NCBI RefSeq assembly: GCF_900215375.1
Contig: NZ_OBEF01000017.1
Coordinates: forward strand, 43,651 to 107,650
DNA from: Enterobacter sp. CC120223-11
GTDB lineage: Bacteria > Pseudomonadota > Gammaproteobacteria > Enterobacterales > Enterobacteriaceae
DNA length: 64,000 bases
Direction: 5' to 3'
Position 1 is the first letter of the stretch; the number at the start of each line of letters is the position of its first letter. Position numbers and translations under genes: made by a program. Below, piece after piece: positions 39,754-49,549 of this stretch. The notes under the pieces were generated by a model. The model had not been told where the DNA came from and did not search any database. It saw nothing but the letters and a program-made list of their open reading frames with translations.

Positions 39754-40830
39754 ATGAATCTGCCGACGCTTCCCAAAATCCAGTGGACCATGCGCCGCCA
39801 GCTGCTGCTGACCATCGCCACCATTCTGCTGGTTTGTCAGGTCATCAGCGTCTTCTGGCTGTGGCACGAAAGCCAGGAACAGATCCAGTTGCTGGTACAA
39901 AGCGCGCTCGAAGGGCACAACAATCACAAGCATATTGAACACGAAGTGCGGGAGGCCGTTGCCAGCCTGCTGATCCCCAGCATGCTTATCGTCGGCCTGG
40001 CGCTGTGGATTTGCCTGCAGGCGGTGAAGCGTATCACCCGCCCGCTGTCCGATTTGCAGCAGGAGCTGAACAGCCGCACGCCGGATAATCTCAAACCCAT
40101 TGAACTGCCGCAGTCCGTCAGCGAAGTGGACGCCGTCACTTCGGCTATCAATCAGCTGGTCGAACGTCTGAACCTGACCCTGGAACGCGAACGACTGTTC
40201 ACCGCCGACGTCGCCCATGAGCTGCGCACGCCGCTTTCCGGGCTGCGCCTGCACCTGGAGCTGATGGCGAAATCCCACAGCGTGATGGTGGACCCGCTTT
40301 TGCAGCGCCTCGATCAGATGACGCAGAGCATTTCTCAGCTGCTACAGCTGGCGCGCGTGGGGCAGTCGTTTTCTGCGGGCAGCTACCAGCAGGTGCCGCT
40401 AGTGAAGGAAGTGCTCGAACCCATTCAGGATGAACTGGAAACAATGCTGAGCCTGCGCGGCCAGAGTCTGAAATTACCGTCTGAAGAACATGAAGTCACC
40501 GTGTCCGGCGACGCCACGCTGCTGCGGGTGCTGGTACGAAACCTGGTGGAAAACGCCCATCGCTACAGCCCGGAAAACTCCACCATTACGATTCTGGTTG
40601 AAGCAGGCATTCTGGCGGTAGAGGACGAAGGGCCGGGGATCGATGAAGCCAAAAGCGGCGAGCTCAGTAGAGCATTCGTGCGGATGGACAGCCGCTACGG
40701 CGGCATTGGGCTTGGCCTGAGTATCGTCACCCGCATCGCGCAGCTGCACGATGCGCAGTTCTTTTTGCATAACCGCAAGCCCGGGCCGGGCGTGAAGGCG
40801 TGGATTAAATTTCCACGACGTGGGCGCTGA
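39754..40830 (+). CDS. basS: PmrB/BasS, sensor histidine kinase
   Basis: 358-residue inner-membrane sensor that senses Fe(III), Al(III) and mild acid. Helices lie at about residues 14-36 and 71-93. Between them is a short periplasmic loop with two ExxE motifs (Glu39-Glu42 in HESQE; Glu64-Glu67 in EVRE), the form of iron-binding motifs in Salmonella PmrB. HAMP, then the phospho-acceptor His155 in FTADVAHELRTPLSG, N-box RNLVENAHRYSPE, and G-boxes DEGPGID and GGIGLGLSIV follow. Third gene of pmrCAB, convergent with the small gene pmrR, which starts 93 nt past its stop. Confidence 0.95.
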   Translation: MNLPTLPKIQWTMRRQLLLTIATILLVCQVISVFWLWHESQEQIQLLVQSALEGHNNHKHIEHEVREAVASLLIPSMLIVGLALWICLQAVKRITRPLSDLQQELNSRTPDNLKPIELPQSVSEVDAVTSAINQLVERLNLTLERERLFTADVAHELRTPLSGLRLHLELMAKSHSVMVDPLLQRLDQMTQSISQLLQLARVGQSFSAGSYQQVPLVKEVLEPIQDELETMLSLRGQSLKLPSEEHEVTVSGDATLLRVLVRNLVENAHRYSPENSTITILVEAGILAVEDEGPGIDEAKSGELSRAFVRMDSRYGGIGLGLSIVTRIAQLHDAQFFLHNRKPGPGVKAWIKFPRRGR

Positions 40831-40923
40831 TCAGTAAGTCAGGATCCACTGATGGAAGAAGGCGATGACAATCAGAAAGGCAAACAGTACGGTCAGCGCC
40901 GTTGAAATATTATCTTTTGGCAT
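40831..40923 (-). CDS. pmrR: PmrR-like 30-residue membrane peptide
   Basis: Read from ATG 40923 the frame is 30 codons: MPKDNISTALTVLFAFLIVI and AFFHQWILTY. It has one hydrophobic helix and a C-terminus ending W-x-x-T-Y. It aligns without gaps over its last 22 residues with the Salmonella/E. coli PmrR peptide as I recall it (SLTTVFSVLVVSSFLYIWFATY). PmrR inhibits LpxT, so less lipid A is diphosphorylated, and is PmrA-activated. Here a ribosome site GAGGAT lies 8 nt upstream and a PmrA-type box 43 nt upstream. The stop abuts the pmrB stop, convergently. Confidence 0.82.
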   Translation of the reverse strand: MPKDNISTALTVLFAFLIVIAFFHQWILTY

Positions 40924-40965
40924 GGGGCTATCCTCATTAAAGTGAGGACAGTATCCAGGATGAAG

Positions 40966-40982
40966 ATTAACGGAACATTAAG
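40966..40982 (-). promoter_or_regulatory. PmrA box upstream of pmrR
   Basis: On the minus strand CTTAAT-GTTCC-GTTAAT, one mismatch from YTTAAK-N5-YTTAAK, 43 nt before pmrR. Its upstream end overlaps the foot of the uvrB/pmr terminator stem. Confidence 0.7.
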
Positions 40983-41019
40983 ACCCCGGAAACGTTACGT
41001 GACCGGGGTCTTATTTTTT
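40979..41019. terminator. Terminator between pmrCAB-pmrR and uvrB
   Basis: AAGACCCCGG / CCGGGGTCTT, a 10-bp stem followed on the plus strand by ATTTTTT. It serves pmrCAB transcripts strongly and uvrB (minus strand) as a stem without a good U-run. Confidence 0.8.
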
Positions 41020-41028
41020 GTGAAGCGG

Positions 41029-43050
41029 TTAAGACGCGGCGATAAAAAGATCGCGCAGCTGATGCAGACGGTCGCGTACTTCCGCCGCCTCTTCAAACTC
41101 CAGATTCTGCGCATGCTTCATCATCTGCGCTTCCAGCTCGCTGATTTTCTGCTGCAGCGCTTTCGGCGTCAGGGCCAGTTCTGCCGCTTCGATATCGGCC
41201 TGCGAGCGACCTTTGCCACGGCCTTTGCCTTTGGCCTTCACGATGTTCTCGCCAAACGACAGAATATCGACGACCTTCTTATTCAGCCCCTGCGGCACAA
41301 TGCCGTTCTCTTCGTTGTAACGCTGCTGCTTCTCGCGACGGCGCTCCGTCTCACCCATCGCTTTCGCCATCGACGGCGTGATTTTGTCGGCGTAGAGAAT
41401 GGCTTTGCCGTTGATGTTACGCGCCGCACGACCGATGGTCTGAATGAGCGAACGCTCTGAACGCAGGAAGCCCTCTTTGTCGGCGTCCAGAATCGCCACC
41501 AGCGACACTTCAGGCATATCAAGACCTTCCCTTAACAGGTTGATCCCGACCAGCACATCGAACTCGCCAAGGCGCAAATCGCGGATGATCTCCATACGCT
41601 CGACGGTGTCGATATCGGAGTGCAGGTAACGCACCCGCTCGCCGTGCTCTTCCAGGTATTCCGTCAGGTCTTCGGCCATGCGCTTGGTGAGCGTGGTGAC
41701 AAGAACACGCTCGTTGATGGCCACGCGCTTGCGAATTTCCGACAGCAGGTCATCCACCTGCGTACCAACCGGGCGTACTTCAATGATCGGATCCAACAGA
41801 CCCGTTGGGCGCACCACCTGATCGACAACGTCATCGCCGGACTTCTCCAGCTCGTAGTTGCCTGGCGTCGCCGAAACGTAGATGGTCTGTGGCGCGAGGC
41901 CTTCAAACTCTTCAAATTTTAACGGACGGTTATCGAGCGCCGACGGCAGACGGAAACCGTACTCCACCAGCGTCTCTTTACGCGCCCGGTCACCACGGTA
42001 CATGCCGCCAATTTGCGGGACGGTAACGTGGGATTCGTCGATAACCAGCAGGCCATCGGCAGGGAGATAGTCAAACAGCGTTGGCGGTGGCTCGCCTGGC
42101 CCGCGCCCGGAGAGGAAGCGGGAGTAGTTTTCGATGCCCGAGCAGTAGCCCAGCTCGTTCATCATTTCGAGATCGAACTGCGTGCGCTGTGAAAGGCGCT
42201 GCTCTTCCAGCAGCTTGTTGTTGTCCAGCAGCACCTTACGGCGGTCCACCAGCTCGTCTTTGATCTCTTCCATCGCCTGCAGGATGCGCTCGCGCGGAGT
42301 GACGTAGTGCGTTTTCGGGTAGACCGTAAAACGCTGGATGGTCGATTCCAGCTGCCCGGTCAGCGGGTCAAACAGCGACAGCCGCTCCACCTCTTCATCG
42401 AACAACTCCACGCGCAGGGCGATGTCATCCGATTCCGCCGGGAAGATGTCTATGACTTCACCGCGGACGCGGAAGGTACCGCGCTGGAAGGCCTGATCGT
42501 TGCGGGCGTACTGCAATTCTGCCAGGCGGCGCAAAATGGAGCGCTGATCGATAATCATGCCGACCGTTAGATGCAGCATCATTTTCAGGTAGAGATCCGG
42601 GTCGCCGAGGCCGTAAATCGCCGATACCGAGGCCACCACGATAACGTCACGGCGCTCCAGCATGGCTTTGGTGGCTGAAAGACGCATCTGTTCGATGTGT
42701 TCGTTTACCGAGGCGTCTTTCTCAATGAAGGTGTCGGAGCTTGGGACATAGGCTTCCGGCTGGTAGTAGTCGTAGTAAGAGACAAAAAACTCCACCGCGT
42801 TTTCCGGAAAGAACTCTTTCATTTCGCCGTAAAGCTGTGCCGCCAGGGTTTTGTTCGGCGCGAGCAGCATGGTCGGGCGCTGCAGGTCGGCGATGACGTT
42901 AGCAATGGTAAACGTTTTCCCTGAACCGGTTACGCCGAGGAGCGTCTGGTGCGCGAGGCCATCTTCAAGCCCCTCTTCCAGACGACGGATGGCTTCAGGC
43001 TGGTCGCCGGAGGGACGGAAAGCAGAATGCAGTTTTAACGGTTTACTCAT
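41029..43050 (-). CDS. uvrB: UvrB, excinuclease ABC subunit B
   Basis: 673-residue damage-verifying helicase-like subunit of nucleotide excision repair, exactly the E. coli length. Walker [11 protein letters not shown], the beta-hairpin [20 protein letters not shown] that probes the lesion, DESHVT, the C-terminal helicase motifs [13 protein letters not shown] and QTIGRAARN, and the UVR motif [27 protein letters not shown] are complete. ATG 43050 matches [12 protein letters not shown] start three codons earlier is possible but less likely. Two promoters, one overlapped by a LexA box, lie upstream. Confidence 0.97.
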   Translation of the reverse strand: MSKPLKLHSAFRPSGDQPEAIRRLEEGLEDGLAHQTLLGVTGSGKTFTIANVIADLQRPTMLLAPNKTLAAQLYGEMKEFFPENAVEFFVSYYDYYQPEAYVPSSDTFIEKDASVNEHIEQMRLSATKAMLERRDVIVVASVSAIYGLGDPDLYLKMMLHLTVGMIIDQRSILRRLAELQYARNDQAFQRGTFRVRGEVIDIFPAESDDIALRVELFDEEVERLSLFDPLTGQLESTIQRFTVYPKTHYVTPRERILQAMEEIKDELVDRRKVLLDNNKLLEEQRLSQRTQFDLEMMNELGYCSGIENYSRFLSGRGPGEPPPTLFDYLPADGLLVIDESHVTVPQIGGMYRGDRARKETLVEYGFRLPSALDNRPLKFEEFEGLAPQTIYVSATPGNYELEKSGDDVVDQVVRPTGLLDPIIEVRPVGTQVDDLLSEIRKRVAINERVLVTTLTKRMAEDLTEYLEEHGERVRYLHSDIDTVERMEIIRDLRLGEFDVLVGINLLREGLDMPEVSLVAILDADKEGFLRSERSLIQTIGRAARNINGKAILYADKITPSMAKAMGETERRREKQQRYNEENGIVPQGLNKKVVDILSFGENIVKAKGKGRGKGRSQADIEAAELALTPKALQQKISELEAQMMKHAQNLEFEEAAEVRDRLHQLRDLFIAAS

Positions 43051-43089
43051 GAACGACAACCTGATGAAGGGTAAACGGGCAGACGATTA

Positions 43090-43118
43090 ATTCTACTCGT
43101 CGCACCGAAATTTGCCAA
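43090..43118 (-). promoter_or_regulatory. uvrB promoter P1
   Basis: TTGGCA - 17 nt - TAGAAT on the minus strand, a near-consensus sigma-70 promoter 40 nt before the uvrB start. It lies downstream of the LexA box. Confidence 0.8.
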
Positions 43119-43146
43119 TAATAAACACTGGATAAAAAAACAGTAA
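43118..43146 (-). promoter_or_regulatory. uvrB promoter P2 with LexA box
   Basis: TTACTG - 17 nt - TATTAT. The LexA box TACTGTTTTTTTATCCAGTG (43126-43145) covers the -35 and spacer. This matches the SOS-controlled P2 of E. coli uvrB. Confidence 0.9.
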
Positions 43147-43227
43147 CGCATTATCGTATCTGTGTTAGCGCTTCCATAAGCCAGCAACTGCGGCGTAAAT
43201 TTCATCTGCGACAAGATAAAACACTCC

Positions 43228-43469
43228 GCCATATGGGTTATCCCCAGAACATTCTCGCATTTAACATTTGTCAAGATGCGTAATGAATCTTTTATGGCAG
43301 CGGATGACGCTTTTCTGACAGCCATTGCTTTTATCTAACTTGCTAATATAAAAAGAAAATATCAAAAAGCCGCGTTTCGCATCAATTTGGGCGCAGGCCG
43401 CGTATTCTCTTGCCTGTCGCAAGTTTTCTAACTCTAATACACATGGTTATCCACAGGAATGGTGGATAA
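43228..43469. promoter_or_regulatory. DnaA boxes upstream of uvrB
   Basis: A perfect DnaA box TTATCCACA lies at 43447-43455. An opposing box (TTATCCACC on the minus strand) lies at 43461-43469, and a variant TTATCCCCA starts near 43230. In E. coli a DnaA box lies in the uvrB P2-P3 region. The rest of the 767-nt uvrB-to-ATPase gap shows no gene that I can support. Confidence 0.65.
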
Positions 43470-43817
43470 CTGTCTGTAGCCCTTCCCCCCTGTCACTCCG
43501 GCAAAATGGCTTCGCCCTGGAAAAGCGGCCCATAAAAATTATTTATCGCTCTTTTTTGTCTTTAATCATCAAAAAAGTCGCTTGTTGCGCAATGAGAGAT
43601 CGCTCACAAATCCAGCACTGGCGCTGCACCAAAACCCTTCATAATGACGGACTAACGGCACTGACAGAGTGCAGCCGCTGCGCTCCATTGCCCCTTTTTC
43701 AGGGCAATGTTTAGGGTATTTTCTGAAAGAACTGTCCGTTTGCCGCAACGACCTTCTCCTGGCAAGGGAATTGCAAAAACGGTTTCGCCACTGAGGGCAA
43801 AACGTAAGGAGAGGCCG

Positions 43818-44540
43818 ATGTTGAGTTTGCGCGCTGTGAATCACTATTACGGAAGTCAGCATATTCTGTGGAATCTCAGTCTCGACCTTCCGCCTGGCGA
43901 ATGCACCTGCGTACTGGGGCTGCCGGGCATGGGGAAAACCACCCTGGTCAACTGCATTGCCGGGTTCCAGAAGGTGGAGAGCGGCGGCATCTTCTGGCAG
44001 GAAGCCAGCGGGCCGCCGCAGGATTTGCTGACGCTTACGCCGCCGCTCAGGGCCGCAATGGGCATCGGCTATGTGCCGCAGGACAAGCGTATTTTTTCGC
44101 AGATGACGGTGGAGGAGAACCTGCAGATCGCGATGCGTGCCACGCACGAAGGCCACAGCGCCGTCGGCAGCGCCATTTTTGACCTGATGCCCGATCTCTG
44201 GCCGCTGCGCCAGGTGAAAGGTGCGGCGATGTCCGAAGATGACCAGTACCAGCTGGCGCTCGCCAGTGCGCTAATTAACAACCCGAAACTCCTGATCCTT
44301 GATGAACCCACCCGCGGTATGGGACAGGGGTTTATGCACAAGTTCGGGGAGTGCCTGCTGCGGCTCAACCGCGAGCTGGGGCTGACGGTGCTGCTGGCCG
44401 AGCAGCACCTGCCGTTTATTCGCCGGGTAGCGGATAAGTTTTGCCTGCTGCACCGCGGGCGTAACGTGGCCCAGGGCAACGTCAGTCAGCTTGATACCCG
44501 GCTGCTGGAACAGTTTATGACGCCGGACGCAGCGCCGTAA
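43818..44540 (+). CDS. Orphan ABC-type ATP-binding protein with degenerate signature
   Basis: 240-residue ATPase closest in form to the UrtE/LivF (urea, branched-chain amino acid) group: MLSLRAVNHYYGSQHILWNL. Walker A is GLPGMGKTT (about residues 34-42), the Q-loop is VPQDKRIFSQMTVEENLQIA, Walker B and catalytic Glu are LLILDEPTRGMG (Glu163), and the H-loop His lies in LAEQHLPF. The signature, normally LSGG, reads MSEDD (about 138-142), so ATP hydrolysis by a homodimer is doubtful. No permease or binding protein is near. ATG 43818 follows AAGGAGAGGCCG. Its 3' end overlaps the convergent bioD by 26 nt. Function unknown. Confidence 0.85.
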   Translation: MLSLRAVNHYYGSQHILWNLSLDLPPGECTCVLGLPGMGKTTLVNCIAGFQKVESGGIFWQEASGPPQDLLTLTPPLRAAMGIGYVPQDKRIFSQMTVEENLQIAMRATHEGHSAVGSAIFDLMPDLWPLRQVKGAAMSEDDQYQLALASALINNPKLLILDEPTRGMGQGFMHKFGECLLRLNRELGLTVLLAEQHLPFIRRVADKFCLLHRGRNVAQGNVSQLDTRLLEQFMTPDAAP

Positions 44541-45204
44541 GATCAAGATACTGCCCCGGCTCAGCGCGCTCAGGTCCTTCGCTCAGATAAGGAATTTCGC
44601 CCAGCAGCGGCGCGGGCAGCATGCGGGTGAGCGTCGCCATGTATTCGGTGTGACGCTTGCCTGGGGGAATAACGTCATTGGCAATCCAACCCGCAAGCAT
44701 CAGCCCGGCCTGCTGCACGGCCTGCGCGGTCAGCACCGCATGGTTGATACAGCCCAACTTCACGCCCACCACGAGGATCACCGGCAGCTGCTCGGCCTGC
44801 ACCCAGTCGGCAAAGGTGTAAGTTGAAGAGAGCGGCGTGTACCAGCCGCCCGCCCCTTCCACCAGCACCCAGTCGGCTTTCTGAGACAGCGCGTGCAGCC
44901 CGGCCGAGAGCGTGTGCGCATCAACAGGACGCCCTTCATCTTCGCTGACGATGTGCGGCGACGTCGGTTCCTCAAAAGTGTACGGATTCACTTCGGCATA
45001 GCTCAGCGCCACGCCGCTGTTACGCTGGAGCGCAAGTGCATCGGTGTTGCGCAACCCTTCATCCGTCATCTCGCTGCCGGAAGCGACGGGTTTGTAGCCT
45101 GCGGTGCGATAACCCGCGCGATTAGCCGCCTGGAGCAGCGCGCTGCTGGCGACGGTTTTCCCCACTTCGGTGTCGGTGCCGGTGACAAAATAGCGTTCAG
45201 TCAC
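44515..45204 (-). CDS. bioD: BioD, dethiobiotin synthetase
   Basis: 229-residue ATP-dependent enzyme closing the ureido ring of dethiobiotin from DAPA and CO2. P-loop [20 protein letters not shown], the conserved [24 protein letters not shown] and [14 protein letters not shown] are present. The start is taken as GTG 45204 (VTERYFVTG), which aligns with E. coli MSKRYFVTG. A TTG at 45210 is the alternative. It overlaps bioC by 8 nt and, convergently, the ABC ATPase gene by 26 nt. Confidence 0.95.
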   Translation of the reverse strand: MTERYFVTGTDTEVGKTVASSALLQAANRAGYRTAGYKPVASGSEMTDEGLRNTDALALQRNSGVALSYAEVNPYTFEEPTSPHIVSEDEGRPVDAHTLSAGLHALSQKADWVLVEGAGGWYTPLSSTYTFADWVQAEQLPVILVVGVKLGCINHAVLTAQAVQQAGLMLAGWIANDVIPPGKRHTEYMATLTRMLPAPLLGEIPYLSEGPERAEPGQYLDLTALRPAS

Positions 45205-45952
45205 GTTCAATCACTCCTGTCAAAATATGGTACGTCAGGGCGCAACGGCCCTGCTCTTTGGGCCACGCCAGCTCCAGCCGTTGCAGGTGAGTGCGGGTCA
45301 GCGTCTGTGCCGCCCGCCCCTCATGCAGGTGCGTCGCGCCAATGCCTTTCAATGATTTCATGGCGCTGAGCGCATCGTCGAAGGTCACGTGCAGCGTGTG
45401 CAGCTGATGTCGGGCGCGGTAGCCGCTCAGGGCCGCCAGAATGACGTCCAGAGATAAAAATCGGTTGGCGTGCGGCTGACGGTCAAGCGCTCGCCAGGCC
45501 TGATTCAGCTCCGGTAAAGAATCGGCAACCAGCGTGCTGAACGCAACGAGGCCGCCAGGACGCACCACGCGACACAGCTCGCCGAGCGCCGAAGGCAGCG
45601 ACTCACACCACTGCACGGCGAGGTTGCTCCAGGCCAGATCGTATTCGCCGTCGGCCAGCGGCATAGCTTCGATATCCGCCTGAACGTAGTGTTGGGCAGA
45701 ACGTTGCCGGAGCGCTTCATCCAGCATCGGCAAAGAGAGGTCCAGGGCCGTTACCCGGCTGCCCTTTTCCGACCAGTAGCGGCTCATGCTGCCCGGCCCG
45801 CAGCCTGCGTCCAGTACGCTCGCAAACGCCTGGCCATCCAGCTGAGCCAGCAACGCCGCCGCGCTCTGGCGCTGCAAATCATCATGCCGATCGTAATGTC
45901 CGGCGGCACGACCAAAGGCCGCCGCCACCGCCGCCTTATTGACGTACGCCAT
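45197..45952 (-). CDS. bioC: BioC, malonyl-ACP O-methyltransferase
   Basis: 251-residue SAM methyltransferase (E. coli length) that masks malonyl-ACP so that fatty-acid enzymes can build the pimeloyl chain. Motif [16 protein letters not shown], motif [12 protein letters not shown] and [16 protein letters not shown] are typical of BioC. It overlaps bioF by 17 nt and bioD by 8 nt, within bioBFCD. Confidence 0.96.
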   Translation of the reverse strand: MAYVNKAAVAAAFGRAAGHYDRHDDLQRQSAAALLAQLDGQAFASVLDAGCGPGSMSRYWSEKGSRVTALDLSLPMLDEALRQRSAQHYVQADIEAMPLADGEYDLAWSNLAVQWCESLPSALGELCRVVRPGGLVAFSTLVADSLPELNQAWRALDRQPHANRFLSLDVILAALSGYRARHQLHTLHVTFDDALSAMKSLKGIGATHLHEGRAAQTLTRTHLQRLELAWPKEQGRCALTYHILTGVIERD

Positions 45953-47093
45953 GCATCGCCTCCAGCAGCCTGTCGATATCTTCTGCGTGGTGAGCCGTCG
46001 TCAGCGTTATCCGCAGCCGGGCCGTGCCAGCGGGCACCGTCGGCGGGCGGATCGCCGTCAGCCAGCAACCTGCTTCACGCATTGTTTCTGCCAGCGCCAG
46101 CGCGCGATGGTTCTCACCGACAATCACTGGCTGAATGGCGCTTGTCGAATTTGTCAGCTGAAGGCCCAGCGATTCGGCCCCACGGCGAAAGCGAGAGATA
46201 TGTTCCCGCAGCTTCTGGCGACGCGCTTCGCCGTCATCGCTGCGGATCACCGCCAGCGCTTCACTCAGCGCCACAGCCTGCGCGGGCGGCATGCTGGTGC
46301 TGTAAATCAGGTGGCGAGCGAACTGCAAAAGGTAATCAGCCACTTCTTCGCTGCACAATACCGCCGCGCCGCTGAGGCCGAAGGCTTTACCGAAGGTTAC
46401 GACCAGTAAATCGGGTTTAACGTTTTGCTCATCGCAGGTGCCCCGCCCTTCACGCCCGCTGACACCAATACCGTGGGCATCGTCCACCAGCAGCCAGCCG
46501 TTTGCCGCCTCCGTCACCGAGGCAATCTCCGCCAGCGGGGCGCTGTCGCCGTCCATGCTGAAAACACCTTCGGTGACGGTCAGCTGAAGGCCTTCAACCG
46601 GTTTTGCCAGAAGCTGTGCCAGCTGTGCGCTGTCGTTGTGGGCAAACCGACGAAGCTGCGCCGGGCTGAGGTTCGCCGCCTCCAGCAGGGATGCATGGCT
46701 GAGCCTGTCGGCAACAATGCGATCCTCTTTGTGCAGCAGCGCCGCGATAACCGCCTGATTAGCGGCAAAGCCCGAAATAAACAGCAGCGCACGCGGGTAG
46801 CCCAGCCACTCCGCGAGCTGTTGTTCGAAGTGCTGATGCGCTTCGCTGTAACCCGTGACGTGCCCGGAGCCGCCGCTGCCGGTGCCGTAGCGGGCCGCAC
46901 CCTGCTGCCAGGCGCCGACGATAGCCGGATGTTGGCTCAGGCCAAGATAATCGTTAGCGGAAAAATTGAGCCAGCGCTGCTCACCGCGCGTCAAATAACG
47001 CCCTGCACCTTGTGTGACGGGTGAACGGGTGCGAAAGGCGTCGGCTGCCCGACGCTCGTCTAATGCCTGCCCGATGCGCTGCTGCCAGCTCAT
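45936..47093 (-). CDS. bioF: BioF, 8-amino-7-oxononanoate synthase
   Basis: 385-residue PLP enzyme (E. coli 384) that condenses pimeloyl-ACP with alanine. Class II aminotransferase fold: [50 protein letters not shown], and the PLP lysine in [13 protein letters not shown]. It overlaps bioB by 4 nt (ATGA). Confidence 0.97.
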   Translation of the reverse strand: MSWQQRIGQALDERRAADAFRTRSPVTQGAGRYLTRGEQRWLNFSANDYLGLSQHPAIVGAWQQGAARYGTGSGGSGHVTGYSEAHQHFEQQLAEWLGYPRALLFISGFAANQAVIAALLHKEDRIVADRLSHASLLEAANLSPAQLRRFAHNDSAQLAQLLAKPVEGLQLTVTEGVFSMDGDSAPLAEIASVTEAANGWLLVDDAHGIGVSGREGRGTCDEQNVKPDLLVVTFGKAFGLSGAAVLCSEEVADYLLQFARHLIYSTSMPPAQAVALSEALAVIRSDDGEARRQKLREHISRFRRGAESLGLQLTNSTSAIQPVIVGENHRALALAETMREAGCWLTAIRPPTVPAGTARLRITLTTAHHAEDIDRLLEAMHGVRQ

Positions 47094-48130
47094 ACCGCCG
47101 CCGCGTTGTAATACGTTTCAGTGTCCGGCGTCAGCAGCGCGTGCTCCAGCTTCTGCTGCTGTTCCACGTCGCCGCTCAGCACCGCAGTCTGCTGCGGGTT
47201 GATGCCAAGCTTGCGGAACAGCAGCAGGTCCTTGTCCTCTTCCGGGTTTGGCGTGGTCAGCAGCTTGCAGCCGTAGAAAATCGAGTTCGCCCCGGCCATG
47301 AAGCACATCGCCTGAGTCTGCTCGTTCATCTTCTCGCGGCCCGCCGAAAGGCGCACGTGCGAGGCCGGCATCATGATGCGCGCCACGGCGATGGTGCGAA
47401 TAAAATCGAAGGCGTCGACGTCTTCGTTGTTCTCCATCGGCGTGCCTTTGACCTTCACCAGCATGTTGATCGGCACGCTTTCCGGCGGCGTCGGCAGGTT
47501 CGCCAGCTGGAGCAGCAGCCCGGCGCGGTCGGTGACCGTTTCTCCCAGGCCGACAATGCCGCCTGAACAGACTTTGATGCCCGCATCGCGCACTTTGCCG
47601 AGGGTGTCGAGACGCTCCTGATAGGTGCGAGTGGTGATGATGTTGCCGTAGAATTCCGGCGAGGTATCGAGGTTGTGGTTGTAGTAATCGAGCCCCGCTT
47701 CACCAAGGCGCTGCGCCTGCGTGTCGGAGAGCGTGCCGAGCGTCATGCAGGCTTCAAGCCCCATCTCCTTCACGCCTTTGACCATCTGCTCAAGATACGG
47801 CATGTCGCGCTCGTGCGGGTTTTTCCATGCAGCGCCCATACAAAAACGGGTCGACCCGGCGTTTTTTGCTTTACGCGCAGAGTCCAGCACCTGCTCCACT
47901 TCCATCAGGCGTTCGGCCTCAAGCCCCGTTTTGTAGCGGGCGCTCTGCGGGCAGTATTTACAGTCTTCCGGACAGGCGCCGGTCTTGATCGACAGCAGCG
48001 TGCTGACCTGAACCTGACGCGGATCGAAGTGCTGGCGGTGGACGGTTTGAGCCTCAAACAGCAGTTCCAGCAGGGGTTTATTAAACAGTTCAGTAACTTG
48101 CGACAAAGTCCAGCGGGTGTGGTGAGCCAT
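47090..48130 (-). CDS. bioB: BioB, biotin synthase (radical SAM)
   Basis: 346-residue radical SAM enzyme inserting sulfur into dethiobiotin, the E. coli length. The 4Fe-4S cysteines are Cys53, Cys57 and Cys60 in [36 protein letters not shown] and the 2Fe-2S-site Arg region VRLSAGRE are intact. ATG 48130 ([16 protein letters not shown]) is preferred to a start four codons upstream. First gene of bioBFCD, divergent from bioA over the BirA operator. Confidence 0.97.
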   Translation of the reverse strand: MAHHTRWTLSQVTELFNKPLLELLFEAQTVHRQHFDPRQVQVSTLLSIKTGACPEDCKYCPQSARYKTGLEAERLMEVEQVLDSARKAKNAGSTRFCMGAAWKNPHERDMPYLEQMVKGVKEMGLEACMTLGTLSDTQAQRLGEAGLDYYNHNLDTSPEFYGNIITTRTYQERLDTLGKVRDAGIKVCSGGIVGLGETVTDRAGLLLQLANLPTPPESVPINMLVKVKGTPMENNEDVDAFDFIRTIAVARIMMPASHVRLSAGREKMNEQTQAMCFMAGANSIFYGCKLLTTPNPEEDKDLLLFRKLGINPQQTAVLSGDVEQQQKLEHALLTPDTETYYNAAAV

Positions 48131-48176
48131 TGGCATCTCCAAAAGGGGTTCAGTTGTTTCTCGGTTCGGTGTAGGA

Positions 48177-48210
48177 TCGTAAACCTAAAACTTTTCAAAA
48201 TGGTTTACAA
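48177..48210. promoter_or_regulatory. BirA (biotin) operator between bioB and bioA
   Basis: TCGTAAACC and GGTTTACAA arms separated by 16 nt form the 12-bp-arm interrupted palindrome bound by biotinyl-AMP-BirA in E. coli. It overlaps the divergent bioB and bioA promoters in an 87-nt gap. Confidence 0.92.
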
Positions 48211-48217
48211 GTCGATT

Positions 48218-49507
48218 ATGACCCAGGACGATCTTCGCTTCGACAGCCAGCACATCTGGCACCCTTACACCTCAATGACCGCGCCGCTGCCCGTCTACCC
48301 GGTAGTCGGTGCACGTGGCTGCGAGCTGGAACTGGCCACGGGCGAACAGCTTGTCGACGGCATGTCGTCCTGGTGGGCGACTATCCACGGCTACAATCAC
48401 CCACGTCTGAACGCGGCAATGCAGCAGCAGATTTCGCAGATGTCGCACGTGATGTTTGGCGGGATCACGCATCCGGCGGCCGTTGCGCTGTGCCGCAAAC
48501 TGGTGACGATGACGCCCGATTCGTTAGAGTGCGTCTTCCTGGCGGATTCCGGCTCCGTGGCGGTGGAAGTGGCGATGAAAATGGCATTGCAGTACTGGCA
48601 GGCCAAAGGCGAGCCGCGCCAGCGTTTTCTCACCTTCCGTAACGGCTACCACGGCGATACTTTTGGCGCGATGTCGGTGTGCGATCCGGACAATTCGATG
48701 CACAGCCTCTGGAAAGGCTACCTGCCGGAAAACCTGTTCGCGCCTGCGCCGCAAAGCCGCTTTGACGGTGAGTGGGATGAGATGGACATGGTGCCGTTTG
48801 CCCGCCTGATGGCGGCACATCGCAGCGAGATCGCCGCCGTTATCGTCGAACCGATTGTGCAGGGAGCGGGCGGAATGCGGATGTATCACCCGGAGTGGCT
48901 GCGTCGGCTGCGCAAAATGTGCGACCGCGAAGGCATTCTGCTGATTGCCGACGAAATCGCCACCGGCTTTGGCCGCACCGGTAAACTGTTCGCCTGCGAG
49001 CACGCGGGCATCGCCCCGGACATTCTGTGCCTCGGCAAGGCGCTGACCGGCGGCACCATGACGCTCTCCGCCACGCTCACCACACGCAACGTGGCAGAAA
49101 CCATCAGCAACGGCGAGGCGGGCTGCTTTATGCACGGCCCAACCTTTATGGGCAACCCGCTGGCCTGCGCCGTGGCGGCTGAGAGCCTTGCCCTGCTGGA
49201 AGAAGGCCACTGGCAGCAGCAGGTGGCGGACATCGAAGCTCAGCTGAAGCACGAACTGGCAGACGCCCGTGATTCGGAGAACGTGGCCGACGTACGCATT
49301 CTGGGTGCCATCGGCGTGGTGGAAACGAAACACCCGGTGGACATGGCACGGCTGCAAAAATTCTTTGTGGAAAAAGGCGTGTGGATCCGCCCATTCGGCA
49401 AACTTATCTATCTGATGCCGCCGTATATCATCACTTCAGCGCAGCTCACCCGCCTGACAGATGCGGTTAAAGCCGCTCTCAGTGACAACACGCTTTTTAA
49501 GGCCTGA
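48218..49507 (+). CDS. bioA: BioA, adenosylmethionine-8-amino-7-oxononanoate aminotransferase
   Basis: 429-residue PLP aminotransferase (E. coli length) using SAM as amino donor to make DAPA. Conserved segments include [62 protein letters not shown] and the PLP lysine in [18 protein letters not shown]. The open frame runs far upstream antisense to bioB, but ATG 48218 gives the known N-terminus MTQDDLRFD. Divergent from bioB. Confidence 0.97.
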   Translation: MTQDDLRFDSQHIWHPYTSMTAPLPVYPVVGARGCELELATGEQLVDGMSSWWATIHGYNHPRLNAAMQQQISQMSHVMFGGITHPAAVALCRKLVTMTPDSLECVFLADSGSVAVEVAMKMALQYWQAKGEPRQRFLTFRNGYHGDTFGAMSVCDPDNSMHSLWKGYLPENLFAPAPQSRFDGEWDEMDMVPFARLMAAHRSEIAAVIVEPIVQGAGGMRMYHPEWLRRLRKMCDREGILLIADEIATGFGRTGKLFACEHAGIAPDILCLGKALTGGTMTLSATLTTRNVAETISNGEAGCFMHGPTFMGNPLACAVAAESLALLEEGHWQQQVADIEAQLKHELADARDSENVADVRILGAIGVVETKHPVDMARLQKFFVEKGVWIRPFGKLIYLMPPYIITSAQLTRLTDAVKAALSDNTLFKA

Positions 49508-49549
49508 GCTAAACTTCGTGATTATTCAACATGCTGAAGGGCAACCCGA

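Noticed and set aside
43047..43325. 92-codon frame over the uvrB promoters
   Set aside because: It covers two sigma-70 promoters and a LexA box. It has no credible start site.
47675..48217. Long upstream extension of bioA
   Set aside because: The frame is open antisense to bioB, but homology, length and the BirA operator place the start at 48218.
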